NCBI RefSeq assembly: GCF_006335115.1
Contig: NZ_VDMJ01000042.1
Span: 1-39,746 of the forward strand
Reading direction: 5' to 3'
DNA from: Streptomyces sp. NP160
GTDB taxonomy: Bacteria > Actinomycetota > Actinomycetes > Actinomycetales > Quadrisphaeraceae
Length of the DNA stretch: 39,746 nucleotides
Shown here: one piece after another, positions 31,357-39,595 of the stretch
Layout: each line of letters begins with the position of its first letter
Numbering within the stretch: the first letter of the stretch is position 1
Notes under the pieces: model-generated
Seen by the model: only the letters and a program-made list of their open reading frames with translations
Told to the model about the DNA's origin: nothing
The model's database searches: none
Position numbers and translations under genes: made by a program

Positions 31357-32304
31357 TCAGGGGGAGGGAGGAGCCGCCTGGGCCTTGAGGGCGTCGACGA
31401 CGACGGCGAGCGCGGGCTGACCCGACGCCGCGGCGCGCTGCGCGGCGAACACCGTGCGGCGCGGGGAGCCGGGCAGCTCCACCAGGCGAGCGGCGGTCTC
31501 GCGCCCGGCGTGCACGAGGTCGGGCAGCAGGGCGACGGCGCAGCCGGTCTCCACCAGGCGCAGGTGGGTCTGCAGGTCGGCGCTGGTGAACCGGACGTCC
31601 GGCTCGAAGCCCCGGGTGCGGCAGGTCTGCTCGGCGAAGTGCCGGCTGGCGGTGCCCTCCGGCTCGGCGACCCACGGCAGCCCCGGCGCCCCCGTCACGA
31701 GGTCGGTGAGGGCGTGGACGTCGGGCGCGAGGTGCTCCGGCGGCAGCGCCAGGCGCAGCGCGTCGCGGACCAGCTCGGTGCGCACCAGACCCGGCAGGTG
31801 CGGCGCGGAGTGCGCCGGGTACTCCTCGGCGACGACGACGTCGAAGTCGCGCGCGAGGTCCCTCAGGGCCAGCTCCTCCAGGGCGGCGCCGGGCTCGGCC
31901 TGCACCACCTCCACGCGCAGGGCGGGGTGGGCGGTGGCCAGTGCGCGCAGCGCTCCCGGCAGCAGCGCCAGGGCGGCGGACTGGAAGACCGCCAGGCGCA
32001 CCCTCCCGGTCACGGGCGCGGACGAGCTCCCGGCGCGCTCGCGCGCGGTGACGGCCACCCGGGCCCGCGCGCGCTCCAGCACCTCGAGGACCTCCCCGGC
32101 GGCGGCGACGAGCTCCTCGGCCTCGGCGGTCAGCACCACGCGGCGACCGGTGCGGCGCAGCAGCGGCGCGCCGGCCTCCTTGGCGAGCAGCGCCAGCTGC
32201 TGGGAGACGTGGGAGGGCGAGTAGCTGAGCGACTCCGCGGCCGCGGCGAGCGTGCCGCGGGTGGCCACCTCGCGCAGCAGCAGCAACCGCCTGACGTCGA
32301 GCAC
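31357..32304 (-). CDS. LysR-family transcriptional regulator, probable regulator of putA
   Basis: A 315-residue LysR regulator. The N-terminal winged helix (residues about 1-62, RGTLAAAAESLSYSPSHVSQQLALLAKEAGAPLLRRTGRRV) is followed by a periplasmic-binding-like effector domain (GRVRLAVFQSAALALLPGAL onwards). It is divergent from the PutA gene across a 111-nt gap, the usual arrangement for a LysR activator and its target. Proline or a derivative is the likely effector (inference). The GTG at 32304 starts exactly at the conserved first helix (LDVRRLLLLREVA). Confidence 0.87.
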   Translation of the reverse strand: MLDVRRLLLLREVATRGTLAAAAESLSYSPSHVSQQLALLAKEAGAPLLRRTGRRVVLTAEAEELVAAAGEVLEVLERARARVAVTARERAGSSSAPVTGRVRLAVFQSAALALLPGALRALATAHPALRVEVVQAEPGAALEELALRDLARDFDVVVAEEYPAHSAPHLPGLVRTELVRDALRLALPPEHLAPDVHALTDLVTGAPGLPWVAEPEGTASRHFAEQTCRTRGFEPDVRFTSADLQTHLRLVETGCAVALLPDLVHAGRETAARLVELPGSPRRTVFAAQRAAASGQPALAVVVDALKAQAAPPSP

Positions 32305-32387
32305 CGGTGCCCCGGCCTCCTCTCGCGAACCATCGTCCTGGGTGAACGGTACTGCCCCTCAACGCTCACCGGTGATGACCTGTTGCT

Positions 32388-32401
32388 CCGGTCGGGACCG
32401 G
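32388..32401. promoter_or_regulatory. Palindrome CCGGTC-gg-GACCGG in the lysR-putA divergent region
   Basis: A perfect 6+2+6 palindrome lies 14 nt before the putA ATG. Just after it, CAGACT (32404-32409) is 6 nt before the ATG and could be the -10 of a leaderless mRNA. If so, the palindrome overlaps the -10/-35 spacer and could be a repressor site or the proximal LysR site. Symmetry is seen; function inferred. Confidence 0.35.
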
Positions 32402-32415
32402 CGCAGACTCCTCCC

Positions 32416-35400
32416 ATGACCTCGACCGCCACCCCCGAGAGCAGCACCTCCTCTGCGCCGCAGGTGCGCGTCGAGGACGTCGCCGCGCTGGTCCGCCGCT
32501 GGCTCGACGAGGCGGCCGCCCACCCCGTCAAGGGCGCCGAGGCCCGCGCCGCGGGTCAGCTGGCCGGCCTCCTGCGCGACCCGGACGGCCTGGCGTTCGC
32601 CACCGGCTTCGTGGACGGCGTGGTCCGGCCCGAGGACCCGGCCGCCGGCGCCGCCGTGCTGCGCCGCCTCGCGCAGCGCCCGCCGTCCTTCCTGTCCCCG
32701 GCGCTGCGGTCGGCCGTGAAGGCCGGCGGCGCGCTCGGCCCGGTCGCGCCCGGCGTCGTCGTCCCCGCCGCCAAGCGGGCGCTGCGGGAGATGGTCGGTC
32801 ACCTCCTCGTCGACGCGACCGAGGCCAAGCTCGGCAGGAGCCTCGCCCGCATCCGCCGCTCCGGGACCCCCGAGGCGCCGGTGCGCCTCAACCTCAACCT
32901 GCTCGGCGAGGCCGTGCTCGGCGGGCGCGAGGCCGACCGCCGCCTCGCCGGCCTGCGCCGCCTCGTGGAGCGCCCCGACGTCGACTACGTCTCGGTGAAG
33001 ACCTCCGCCGTGGTCGGCCCGCACGCGCCCTGGGGGTTCGAGGAGGACGTCGAGCACGTCGTCGCCCGCCTCGCCCCGCTGTACGAGACCGCTGCCGCGA
33101 CCGCCGGACGTCCGACGTTCCTCAACCTCGACATGGAGGAGTACAAGGACCTCGACCTCACGATCGAGGTCTTCACCCGGCTCCTCGACCGCCCCGCCCT
33201 GCAGCGCTACGAGGCCGGGATCGTGCTGCAGGCCTACCTGCCCGACGCCCTCGCCGCCATGCAGCAGCTGCAGTCCTGGGCCGCCGCCCGCGTCGCCGCC
33301 GGGGGAGCCCCCATCAAGGTGCGCCTGGTCAAGGGCGCCAACCTGTCCATGGAGCACGTCGACGCCGACGTCCACGGCTGGCCGCTGGCCACCTGGGGCA
33401 CCAAGGCCGCCTCCGACGCGCACTACAAGCGGGTGCTGGACTGGGCGCTCACCCCCGAGCGCACGGCCAACGTCCGGCTCGGCGTGGCCGGCCACAACCT
33501 CTTCGACATCGCCCACGCCTGGCTGCTCGCCGGTGCCCGCGGCGCTCGCGCCGGCATGGAGGTGGAGATGCTGCTCGGCATGGCCGCCGGGCAGGCCGCC
33601 GCCGTGCGCCGCGAGACCGGCTCGCTGCTGCTCTACACGCCCGTCGTGCACCCGCGGGAGTTCGACGTGGCCATCGCCTACCTCGTCCGCCGCCTCGAGG
33701 AGGTGGCCAGCCCCGACAACTTCATGTCGGCCATCACCGAGATCACCGCGGACGGCCCGCTGTTCGCCCGCGAGCTGGCCCGGCACGAGGAGTCCCTGCA
33801 GCTGCTGGCCGTCTGGCGCGACCAGGCCCTGGCCGAGCACGGCGACGCCGACGCGCCTCCGCCGGCGCACCGCCGCTACGAGCAGCCGACGGACCGGTAC
33901 CTGGCGCTGCCGCACGCACCGGGGGAGGCCGGGAAGGGCTTCGTCAACACCCCCGACTCCGACCCGGCCGTCGCGGGCCACCGCGCCTGGGTGCGGGGGG
34001 CGCTGTCCCGCGCCGCCACGTCGACGGTCGGCACCACCGGGCGCCACAGCGCCGCCGGCTCGCTGGTCGACGACGCCGACCTCCTCGACGACCTGCTGGC
34101 TGCGACCGCCGACGCCGGTGCGGCCTGGGGGGGCCGTCCCGCTCACCTGCGGGCCGCCGTGCTGCACGCCGCGGGCCGGGCGCTGGAGGCGCGCCGCGCC
34201 GAGCTGCTCGAGGTCATGGCCTCCGAGGCCGGCAAGACCGCTGACCAGGCCGACCCGGAGATCTCCGAGGCCGTCGACTTCGCCCACTACTACGCCGGGC
34301 TCGCCGCCGAGCTGGAGGCGATCGAGGCCCGCGACGGCGTCCGGGCCGTGCCCGCCCGCCTCACGCTGGTCACCCCGCCGTGGAACTTCCCGGTGGCCAT
34401 CCCCGCCGGAGGCGTGCTCGCGGCGCTGGCGGCGGGCTCCGCCGTCGTCCTCAAGCCCGCCGAGCCCGCGCAGCGCTGCGGTGCGGTGCTCGCCGACGCC
34501 ATCGCCTCCGCCCTGGCCGAGGCCGGCGCGTCGGACGCGCTGCGCGTGGTGACGGTCGACGAGGGCGGCCTGGGGCGCCAGCTCGTGAGCTCGCCCCGCG
34601 TGGACCGCGTCATCCTCACCGGCGCGTACGCCACCGCCGAGCTGTTCCGCACCTTCCGCGCCGACCTGCCGCTGCTCGCGGAGACCTCCGGCAAGAACGC
34701 GATGATCGTGACCCCGTCGGCCGACCTCGACCTCGCCGCCAAGGACGTCGTGGCGTCGGCGTTCGGGCACGCCGGGCAGAAGTGCTCGGCGAGCTCGGTC
34801 GTCGTGCTCGTCGGGTCGGTGGCCACCTCTCGCCGCTTCCACGACCAGCTGCTCGACGCCGCCGCGTCCCTCGTGGTCGGCGCCCCCTGGGACCCGCGCA
34901 CGCAGGTCGGGCCGGTGATCGAGCGCCCCGAGCCCGGCTCGTCACTGCACTGGGGCCTCACCGAGCTGGAGCCCGGGCAGCGCTGGGCCCTCGCGCCGCG
35001 CGCCCTGCCCGCTCCGGCGGACGGGCCGTCGCTGGAGGGCCGGCTGTGGACGCCGGGCATCCGCTCCGGCGTGGCCCGCGGCTCGACGTACCACCGCACC
35101 GAGGTGTTCGGTCCCGTGCTCGGCGTCATGACGGCGCGCACGCTGGAGGAGGCCGTCGAGATCGTCAACGAGGTCGACTACGGCCTGACGTCCGGCATCC
35201 ACTCCCTCGACGCCGGCGAGCTGCGCCTGTGGGCCTCGCGCGTCCAGGCCGGCAACCTCTACGTCAACCGCGGCACCACCGGCGCCATCGTGCAGCGCCA
35301 GCCGTTCGGCGGCTGGAAGCGCTCCGCCGTCGGTGCCGGCACCAAGGCGGGCGGCCCGTCCTACCTGCTGGGCCTGACCCGCTGGGAGCGCGCCGACCAG

Positions 35401-35946
35401 CTCGACGGCGAGGCGTTCCTGGCCCGCTCCGCCGCCTCGGACGCCGACGCGTGGGAGTCCCTGCTGGGAAGCCCCCAGGACCCCTCGGGCCTGGTCTCCG
35501 AGCGCAACTGGCTGCGCCACGTGCAGACGCCCGTCACCGTGCGCGCCGTCGAGGGCGCCTCGCCCGTCGACGTCGAGCGCGTGCTGGCCGCCGCGTCCCG
35601 CACCGGAGCGCGCGTCGAGGTGTCGCTCGCCGCGCCGCTGGGGTGCGCGCCCTCCGCGGTCGTCGAGGACGACGGCGCCTGGCTGGCCCGCGCGGCGGCG
35701 CTGCCCGCGTCGCAGCTGTCGCGCGTGAGGCTCGTCGGCCCGGCCGGTGCCGCCGAGGGCGCGGCCGACGCGGCGACCGCGCTGGCCGAGGCCACCGGTG
35801 GGCGCCCCGACCTCGCCGTGTGGCACGGCCAGGTCACCGCCTCCGGCCGGCTGGAGCTGCTGCCGTTCCTCCACGAGCAGGCCGTCAGCGCCACCGCGCA
35901 CCGCTTCGGCACGCCGTCGACCCTCGTCGACGACCTGCTGGCCTGA
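32416..35946 (+). CDS. putA: Bifunctional proline dehydrogenase / L-glutamate-gamma-semialdehyde dehydrogenase
   Basis: A 1176-residue PutA. The N-terminal FAD-dependent proline dehydrogenase barrel covers about residues 150-480 (LNLNLLGEAVLG, VSVKTSAVVGPH, LNLDMEEYKDLDLT, VRLVKGANLSMEHVD). The aldehyde dehydrogenase covers about 500-1010, with E756 (LLAETSGKNAMIV) and nucleophile C790 (GHAGQKCSASS). About 160 further residues form an ALDH-like C-terminal domain of the longer PutA types. No N-terminal ribbon-helix-helix DNA-binding domain is present, so it is not self-regulating; the divergent LysR fits that role. It converts proline to glutamate via channelled pyrroline-5-carboxylate. Confidence 0.95.
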   Translation: MTSTATPESSTSSAPQVRVEDVAALVRRWLDEAAAHPVKGAEARAAGQLAGLLRDPDGLAFATGFVDGVVRPEDPAAGAAVLRRLAQRPPSFLSPALRSAVKAGGALGPVAPGVVVPAAKRALREMVGHLLVDATEAKLGRSLARIRRSGTPEAPVRLNLNLLGEAVLGGREADRRLAGLRRLVERPDVDYVSVKTSAVVGPHAPWGFEEDVEHVVARLAPLYETAAATAGRPTFLNLDMEEYKDLDLTIEVFTRLLDRPALQRYEAGIVLQAYLPDALAAMQQLQSWAAARVAAGGAPIKVRLVKGANLSMEHVDADVHGWPLATWGTKAASDAHYKRVLDWALTPERTANVRLGVAGHNLFDIAHAWLLAGARGARAGMEVEMLLGMAAGQAAAVRRETGSLLLYTPVVHPREFDVAIAYLVRRLEEVASPDNFMSAITEITADGPLFARELARHEESLQLLAVWRDQALAEHGDADAPPPAHRRYEQPTDRYLALPHAPGEAGKGFVNTPDSDPAVAGHRAWVRGALSRAATSTVGTTGRHSAAGSLVDDADLLDDLLAATADAGAAWGGRPAHLRAAVLHAAGRALEARRAELLEVMASEAGKTADQADPEISEAVDFAHYYAGLAAELEAIEARDGVRAVPARLTLVTPPWNFPVAIPAGGVLAALAAGSAVVLKPAEPAQRCGAVLADAIASALAEAGASDALRVVTVDEGGLGRQLVSSPRVDRVILTGAYATAELFRTFRADLPLLAETSGKNAMIVTPSADLDLAAKDVVASAFGHAGQKCSASSVVVLVGSVATSRRFHDQLLDAAASLVVGAPWDPRTQVGPVIERPEPGSSLHWGLTELEPGQRWALAPRALPAPADGPSLEGRLWTPGIRSGVARGSTYHRTEVFGPVLGVMTARTLEEAVEIVNEVDYGLTSGIHSLDAGELRLWASRVQAGNLYVNRGTTGAIVQRQPFGGWKRSAVGAGTKAGGPSYLLGLTRWERADQLDGEAFLARSAASDADAWESLLGSPQDPSGLVSERNWLRHVQTPVTVRAVEGASPVDVERVLAAASRTGARVEVSLAAPLGCAPSAVVEDDGAWLARAAALPASQLSRVRLVGPAGAAEGAADAATALAEATGGRPDLAVWHGQVTASGRLELLPFLHEQAVSATAHRFGTPSTLVDDLLA

Positions 35947-35954
35947 GACCTCGT

Positions 35955-35987
35955 CCGGCGCCGCGTTCCTGGGGGGCGCGGCGCCGG
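35955..35987 (+). terminator. 11-bp hairpin directly after putA
   Basis: CCGGCGCCGCG (35955-35965) and CGCGGCGCCGG (35977-35987) are perfect complements around an 11-nt loop, beginning 8 nt after the putA stop. There is no U-tract. The rest of the 238-nt gap up to the aldo/keto reductase shows nothing I can name apart from a -10-like hexamer at its end. Confidence 0.6.
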
Positions 35988-36172
35988 GCGACCTCCCGTC
36001 CCCACCGTGATCACGGGCTTCCCGAACGACCGGTGGCAGGTCCTGCCGCAGGGCCAGCCTCACCAGGCCGCGTCCGGGCCCCACGACCTGACACTGCTCG
36101 GCGACCTGGCACGGGCTGGCGACGGCGGCCTGGGCAGAGCGAGGCCGAGGTGCCGCCTCGGGGGAGCGCGCC

Positions 36173-36178
36173 TACGGT
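36173..36178 (+). promoter_or_regulatory. Likely -10 box (TACGGT) of the aldo/keto reductase gene
   Basis: TACGGT is followed by 6 nt and the ATG at 36185, with no Shine-Dalgarno sequence. This matches the leaderless pattern at 22179. Confidence 0.45.
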
Positions 36179-36184
36179 CGGGTG

Positions 36185-37045
36185 ATGCCTCTCGAGTACG
36201 GCACCAGCGTGCCCTTCGTGACCCTGAACGACGGCGTCCAGATCCCGCAGGTCGGCCTCGGCGTGTTCCAGGTCTCCCCGGACAAGACCGACGAGACGGT
36301 GCTGGAGGCCCTGTCCGCCGGGTACCGGCACGTGGACACCGCGGCCGGGTACCGCAACGAGGCCGGCGTCGGTGACGCGCTGCGCACCGCGCAGGACAGC
36401 CTCGGCCTGACCCACGAGGACGTCTTCGTCACCACCAAGCTCGCCAACGGCGACCGCGCCGGCGGCCGCGACGCCGCGCTCGCCGCCTTCGACGACTCGA
36501 TGGCCAAGCTGCAGCTGGAGCGCCTCGACCTGTGGCTCATCCACTGGCCCGGCTCCGACCAGCAGAACTTCGTGGAGGTCTGGAAGACCTTCGCCGAGCT
36601 CAAGGAGGCCGGGCGCATCCGGTCGATCGGCGTCTCCAACTTCCAGAAGACCCACCTGCGCGCGCTGTTCGACGAGACCGGCGTGGTGCCCTCGGTGAAC
36701 CAGGTGGAGCTGCACCCGTGGATGCAGCAGGAGGACCTGCGCGCCTTCCACGCCGAGCACGGCATCGCCACCGAGGCGTGGAGCCCGATCGGGCAGGGCG
36801 GTGACCTCCTCGCCGACGAGACCATCGGCAAGATCGCCGCCGCGCACGGCAAGGAGCCCGCCCAGGTGGTGCTGCGCTGGCACCTGCAGCTGGGGAACAT
36901 CGTCATCCCGAAGTCGGTGACGCCCGCGCGGATCCGCTCCAACATCGACCTGTTCGGCTTCGAGCTCACCGACGAGGACATGAGCGCCATCGCCGGGCTC
37001 GAGCGCGGCCAGCGCCTCGGCCCGGACCCCGACGTCTTCGGCTGA
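36185..37045 (+). CDS. Aldo/keto reductase, 2,5-diketo-D-gluconate reductase-like
   Basis: A 286-residue (beta/alpha)8 oxidoreductase with the full catalytic tetrad: D51 (RHVDTAAGY), Y56, K85 (FVTTKL) and H120 (LIHWPG). The NADPH-binding C-terminal motif IPKSVTPARIRSNIDLFGFEL is also present. The family reduces small aldehydes and ketones such as methylglyoxal. It is monocistronic between two hairpins; a link to the amino-acid genes is not evident. A GTG directly before the ATG (36182) is an alternative start. Confidence 0.92.
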   Translation: MPLEYGTSVPFVTLNDGVQIPQVGLGVFQVSPDKTDETVLEALSAGYRHVDTAAGYRNEAGVGDALRTAQDSLGLTHEDVFVTTKLANGDRAGGRDAALAAFDDSMAKLQLERLDLWLIHWPGSDQQNFVEVWKTFAELKEAGRIRSIGVSNFQKTHLRALFDETGVVPSVNQVELHPWMQQEDLRAFHAEHGIATEAWSPIGQGGDLLADETIGKIAAAHGKEPAQVVLRWHLQLGNIVIPKSVTPARIRSNIDLFGFELTDEDMSAIAGLERGQRLGPDPDVFG

Positions 37046-37059
37046 GCCCACCGGCAGCC

Positions 37060-37118
37060 GCGAGGGCGGAGTCCAGGGTCAGGATCGCTCCGGTCCTGAC
37101 CCTGGACTCCGCCCTCGC
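37060..37118. terminator. Perfect 25-bp-arm hairpin, terminator or palindromic repeat element
   Basis: Bases 37060-37084 are exactly complementary to 37094-37118, with a 9-nt loop (TCGCTCCGG, 37085-37093). The stem is much longer than any other hairpin in the window. It fills most of the 97-nt gap between the aldo/keto reductase stop and the VOC gene, where it could terminate the former. No U-tract. It could also be a REP- or MITE-like element. Confidence 0.75.
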
Positions 37119-37142
37119 GCTGGGGAGGAGCACCCTGGGGCG

Positions 37143-37910
37143 GTGAGGCTCGAGAACGTCGTCTGGGACGCCCGCGACCCCCGCGCGCTGGGCGGCTTCT
37201 GGGCCGCGGCGCTCGGCGCCGAGGTCATCACCGACGAGCCGGACCTGCTCGAGGCGCGCCTGGTGCTCGACGAGGCCACCGGCGCCTTCCTCGACCTCTG
37301 CTTCCCGCGGGTGGAGCACCCCTCGGACGCGCCGCCGCGCCTCCACCTCGACCTGCGCGGCGCTGACGCGCAGGAGCAGGTGGTGCAGCGGCTGCGCTGC
37401 CTCGGTGCCGAGCCGGCCGACGTCGGCCAGGGCGACGACGTGCCCTGGACCGTCCTGGCCGACCCGGAGGGCGGTCCCTTCTGCGTCATGCCGGACCGCC
37501 CCGGCTACGAGGGCACCAGCGGGCCCGTCGTGTACCTGCCGCTCGACAGCGCCGACCCCGAGCGCGACGCCACCTTCTGGGCTGCCGTCACCGGCTGGCA
37601 GCGCACGGGCGACGTCGGGGGTGCGCCGGCCCTGCGCCACCCGCGGGGCGTCGGGCCGCTGCTGGCCCTGTGCCCGGAGCCGCGTCCGAAGCCGTCCGGG
37701 GCAGCGGGCAAGAACCGGATCCACCTCGACGTGCGCCGCGACGCCTCGGACCCCGCGGAGCAGGACGACGACGGCGAAGCCGCGGTGGTCGAGCGCATGC
37801 GCGCCCTGGGCGCCACGTCCCTGTCGGCCCCGGGGGAGCTGCCCTGGCTGGTCTTCGCCGACCCGTCCGGCAACGAGCTCTGCGTCCTGCCGCCCTCGCC
37901 CGCGAGCTGA
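37143..37910 (+). CDS. VOC (glyoxalase/bleomycin-resistance fold) protein with two modules
   Basis: A 255-residue protein made of two similar VOC modules. The first is about residues 1-120 (LENVVWDARDPRALGGFWAAALGAEV ... WTVLADPEGGPFCVMP). The second is about 125-255 (VVYLPLDSADPERDATFWAAVTGW ... WLVFADPSGNELCVLPP). Each has the D-P-x-G-x-x-x-C-V end strand. VOC proteins bind metals and small molecules; function cannot be told from sequence. A GGGAGGAG ribosome-binding site at 37122-37129 precedes the GTG. Confidence 0.82.
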   Translation: MRLENVVWDARDPRALGGFWAAALGAEVITDEPDLLEARLVLDEATGAFLDLCFPRVEHPSDAPPRLHLDLRGADAQEQVVQRLRCLGAEPADVGQGDDVPWTVLADPEGGPFCVMPDRPGYEGTSGPVVYLPLDSADPERDATFWAAVTGWQRTGDVGGAPALRHPRGVGPLLALCPEPRPKPSGAAGKNRIHLDVRRDASDPAEQDDDGEAAVVERMRALGATSLSAPGELPWLVFADPSGNELCVLPPSPAS

Positions 37911-37922
37911 CCGGGGACCGCG

Positions 37923-37946
37923 CCCCCTCGACGGTCGAGGAGGGGG
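37923..37946. terminator. Bidirectional hairpin between convergent VOC and DUF808 genes
   Basis: CCCCCTCGA and TCGAGG-A-GGGGG form a stem with one bulged A and a 3-nt loop (CGG). It sits in the 41-nt gap between the convergent stops at 37910 and 37952. Confidence 0.55.
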
Positions 37947-37951
37947 AGGGG

Positions 37952-38935
37952 TCAGTGGGCGGCGGCGCCGTGCGCCTTGCCGCCGCGCCGCGGGACGAGG
38001 TGCATGACGGCGACGACCACCGCACCGACCACCGCACCGACCAGCGCCGAGAACGCCGTGTTGGTCAGCCACCCGAGCACCCCGCCCAGCGCGCCGGTGG
38101 CCTCGTGCACGGCCTCCTCCACGTGGTGCACCAGGCCGTAGGGGCCGTGCCAGCCGAGCTCGTCGGTGCCCACGAGCAGGATGTGACCGCCCACCCAGAG
38201 CATCGCGACCACGCCCACGGTCGACAGCGTCGAGAGCACCACCGGCATCGCCTTGACCAGCCCGCGCCCGAACGCCGCGACGCCGGAGGACCTCCGCTGC
38301 GACAGCGCGAGCCCGATGTCGTCCATCTTCACGATCAGCCCCACCGCGCCGTACACGACCGCGGTGATGAACACCGCGACGACGGCGAGGATGACCGCCC
38401 GCTCCCACAGCGGCTCGGCCTCGACCTCGTTGAGCGCGATCACCATGATCTCGGCGGACAGGATGAGGTCGGTGCGCACCGCCGAGGAGACGATGCCCTT
38501 CTCCCGCTCGGCGGGGTCCTGGGTCCCCGCGGCGTCGTCCTCGGCGGGGGCGGCGTGCCCGTGCCCGGAGCCGCGCCTGTGCTGGACCTTCTCCCAGATC
38601 TTCTCTGCGCCCTCGTAGGACAGGTAGAGCCCGCCGAGCATGAGGATCGGCGTGAGCAGCCACGGCAGGAACGCGCTCAGCAGCAGCGCCACCGGCAGGA
38701 TGATGAGCAGCTTGTTGCGCAGCGAGCCCTTGGTGATGCGCCAGATGATCGACAGCTCGCGCTTCGGCTCGATGCCCTGCACGTAGCGGGGCGTCACCGC
38801 GGCGTCGTCCACCACCACGCCGGCGGCCTTGGCGCTGGCGCGGCCGGTGGCGGCGGCGACGTCGTCGATGGACGCCGCCGACATCCGCACCAGCGCGGCG
38901 ACGTCGTCCAGGAGCGCGAACAGCCCGCCGCTCAC
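37952..38935 (-). CDS. DUF808 family inner-membrane protein (YedI-like)
   Basis: A 327-residue protein with several membrane segments. The family signature is easily seen: GGLFALLDDVAALVRMSAASIDDVAAATGRASAKAAGVVVDDAAVTPRYV, then GSLRNKLLIILPVALLLSAFLPWLLTPILMLGGLYLSYEGAEKI. Later hydrophobic blocks and a Gly/Ala-rich C-terminal end follow. A charged, His-containing loop lies at about residues 125-160. DUF808/YedI proteins have no firmly established function known to me. It is a single gene; upstream is a 135-nt gap with a direct repeat. Confidence 0.9.
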   Translation of the reverse strand: MSGGLFALLDDVAALVRMSAASIDDVAAATGRASAKAAGVVVDDAAVTPRYVQGIEPKRELSIIWRITKGSLRNKLLIILPVALLLSAFLPWLLTPILMLGGLYLSYEGAEKIWEKVQHRRGSGHGHAAPAEDDAAGTQDPAEREKGIVSSAVRTDLILSAEIMVIALNEVEAEPLWERAVILAVVAVFITAVVYGAVGLIVKMDDIGLALSQRRSSGVAAFGRGLVKAMPVVLSTLSTVGVVAMLWVGGHILLVGTDELGWHGPYGLVHHVEEAVHEATGALGGVLGWLTNTAFSALVGAVVGAVVVAVMHLVPRRGGKAHGAAAH

Positions 38936-38949
38936 CGCTGCACCCCTGC

Positions 38950-38978
38950 CGGACGGAGGCGGCAGGCGGACGGAGGCG
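38950..38978. repeat. 12-bp direct repeat upstream of the DUF808 gene
   Basis: CGGACGGAGGCG occurs at 38950-38961 and 38967-38978 (period 17 bp), 15-43 nt upstream of the DUF808 start. On the minus strand TAGGCT (39002-39007) could be a -10, which would place the repeat in the 5' leader. Otherwise I see nothing in this gap. Confidence 0.5.
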
Positions 38979-39070
38979 CGGGCGGGTGGTGCACGCCCGC
39001 GAGCCTAGGGCTGGCGGTGGTCTGATCGCAGGACCGGCGAGCGAGGTCGGTGACGGGCCCGCGCGGGCTC

Positions 39071-39562
39071 CTACCTCCGCAGGCTCCGCGCGTGCAGCGC
39101 GCGCACCCGGTCGGCCAGCTGCGGGGCCGGGCCGTCCACCTCCGCACCCGGCAGCACGGCGCTGACGGGCAGCGTGGCCACACGCACGGGCCCGCCGCCG
39201 TCGGCGACGCCCAGCTCGCGGCGCCAGGCGGTGAGCTGCCCGGTGGTCGTGGCGACCACGATGCGCCCCAGGCCCACCCACCCGTGCGCGGCCGAGCACA
39301 TCGGGCAGTGCTCGCCGGACGTGTAGACCGTGGTCGAGGCGCGCTGCCCCACCGGCAGGTGCGCGCCCGCCCACTGCGCCAGCGCCAGCTCGGGGTGGCG
39401 CGTGCCGTCGCCGCCCCCGACGCGGTTGCGGTCCTCGACGAGGACCTCCCCGGCGGCGCTCACGAGCAGCGACCCGAACGGCTCGTCACCGGCCTCGACG
39501 GCCTCCTCGGCGAGGTCGACGCAGCGGGTCAGGTGCGCGAGGTCGCGCTCGTCCAGGGGCAC
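39071..39562 (-). CDS. Nucleoside deaminase, CMP/dCMP (guanine/adenosine-type) deaminase fold
   Basis: A 163-residue zinc deaminase. Zinc ligands are H56 (in HPE), C86 and C89 (EHCPMC), with catalytic E58. The H-P-E variant of the usual H-A-E and the N-terminal GDEPFGSLLV place it with guanine-deaminase/TadA-like nucleoside deaminases that release ammonia from nucleobases or nucleosides. The exact base is unknown. It is divergent from the asparaginase with only 33 nt between starts, and CAGGGT 6 nt before its GTG may be a leaderless -10. Confidence 0.87.
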   Translation of the reverse strand: MPLDERDLAHLTRCVDLAEEAVEAGDEPFGSLLVSAAGEVLVEDRNRVGGGDGTRHPELALAQWAGAHLPVGQRASTTVYTSGEHCPMCSAAHGWVGLGRIVVATTTGQLTAWRRELGVADGGGPVRVATLPVSAVLPGAEVDGPAPQLADRVRALHARSLRR

Positions 39563-39582
39563 GCCCCCACCCTGCCAGCCGC

Positions 39583-39588
39583 CATCAT
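39583..39588 (+). promoter_or_regulatory. Possible -10 box (CATCAT) of the asparaginase gene in a 33-nt divergent gap
   Basis: CATCAT lies 7 nt before the GTG at 39596. On the other strand the complement of 39569-39574 reads CAGGGT, 6 nt before the deaminase start at 39562. The two promoters would be almost back to back, with each -35 reaching into the opposite gene. Weak consensus; inferred from repeated spacing seen elsewhere in the window. Confidence 0.3.
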
Positions 39589-39595
39589 CGTGCGC

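Noticed and set aside
36007-36184. Small open frame between putA and the aldo/keto reductase starting at GTG 36007
   Set aside because: It runs into the reductase gene in another frame, with no ribosome-binding site or recognisable domain.
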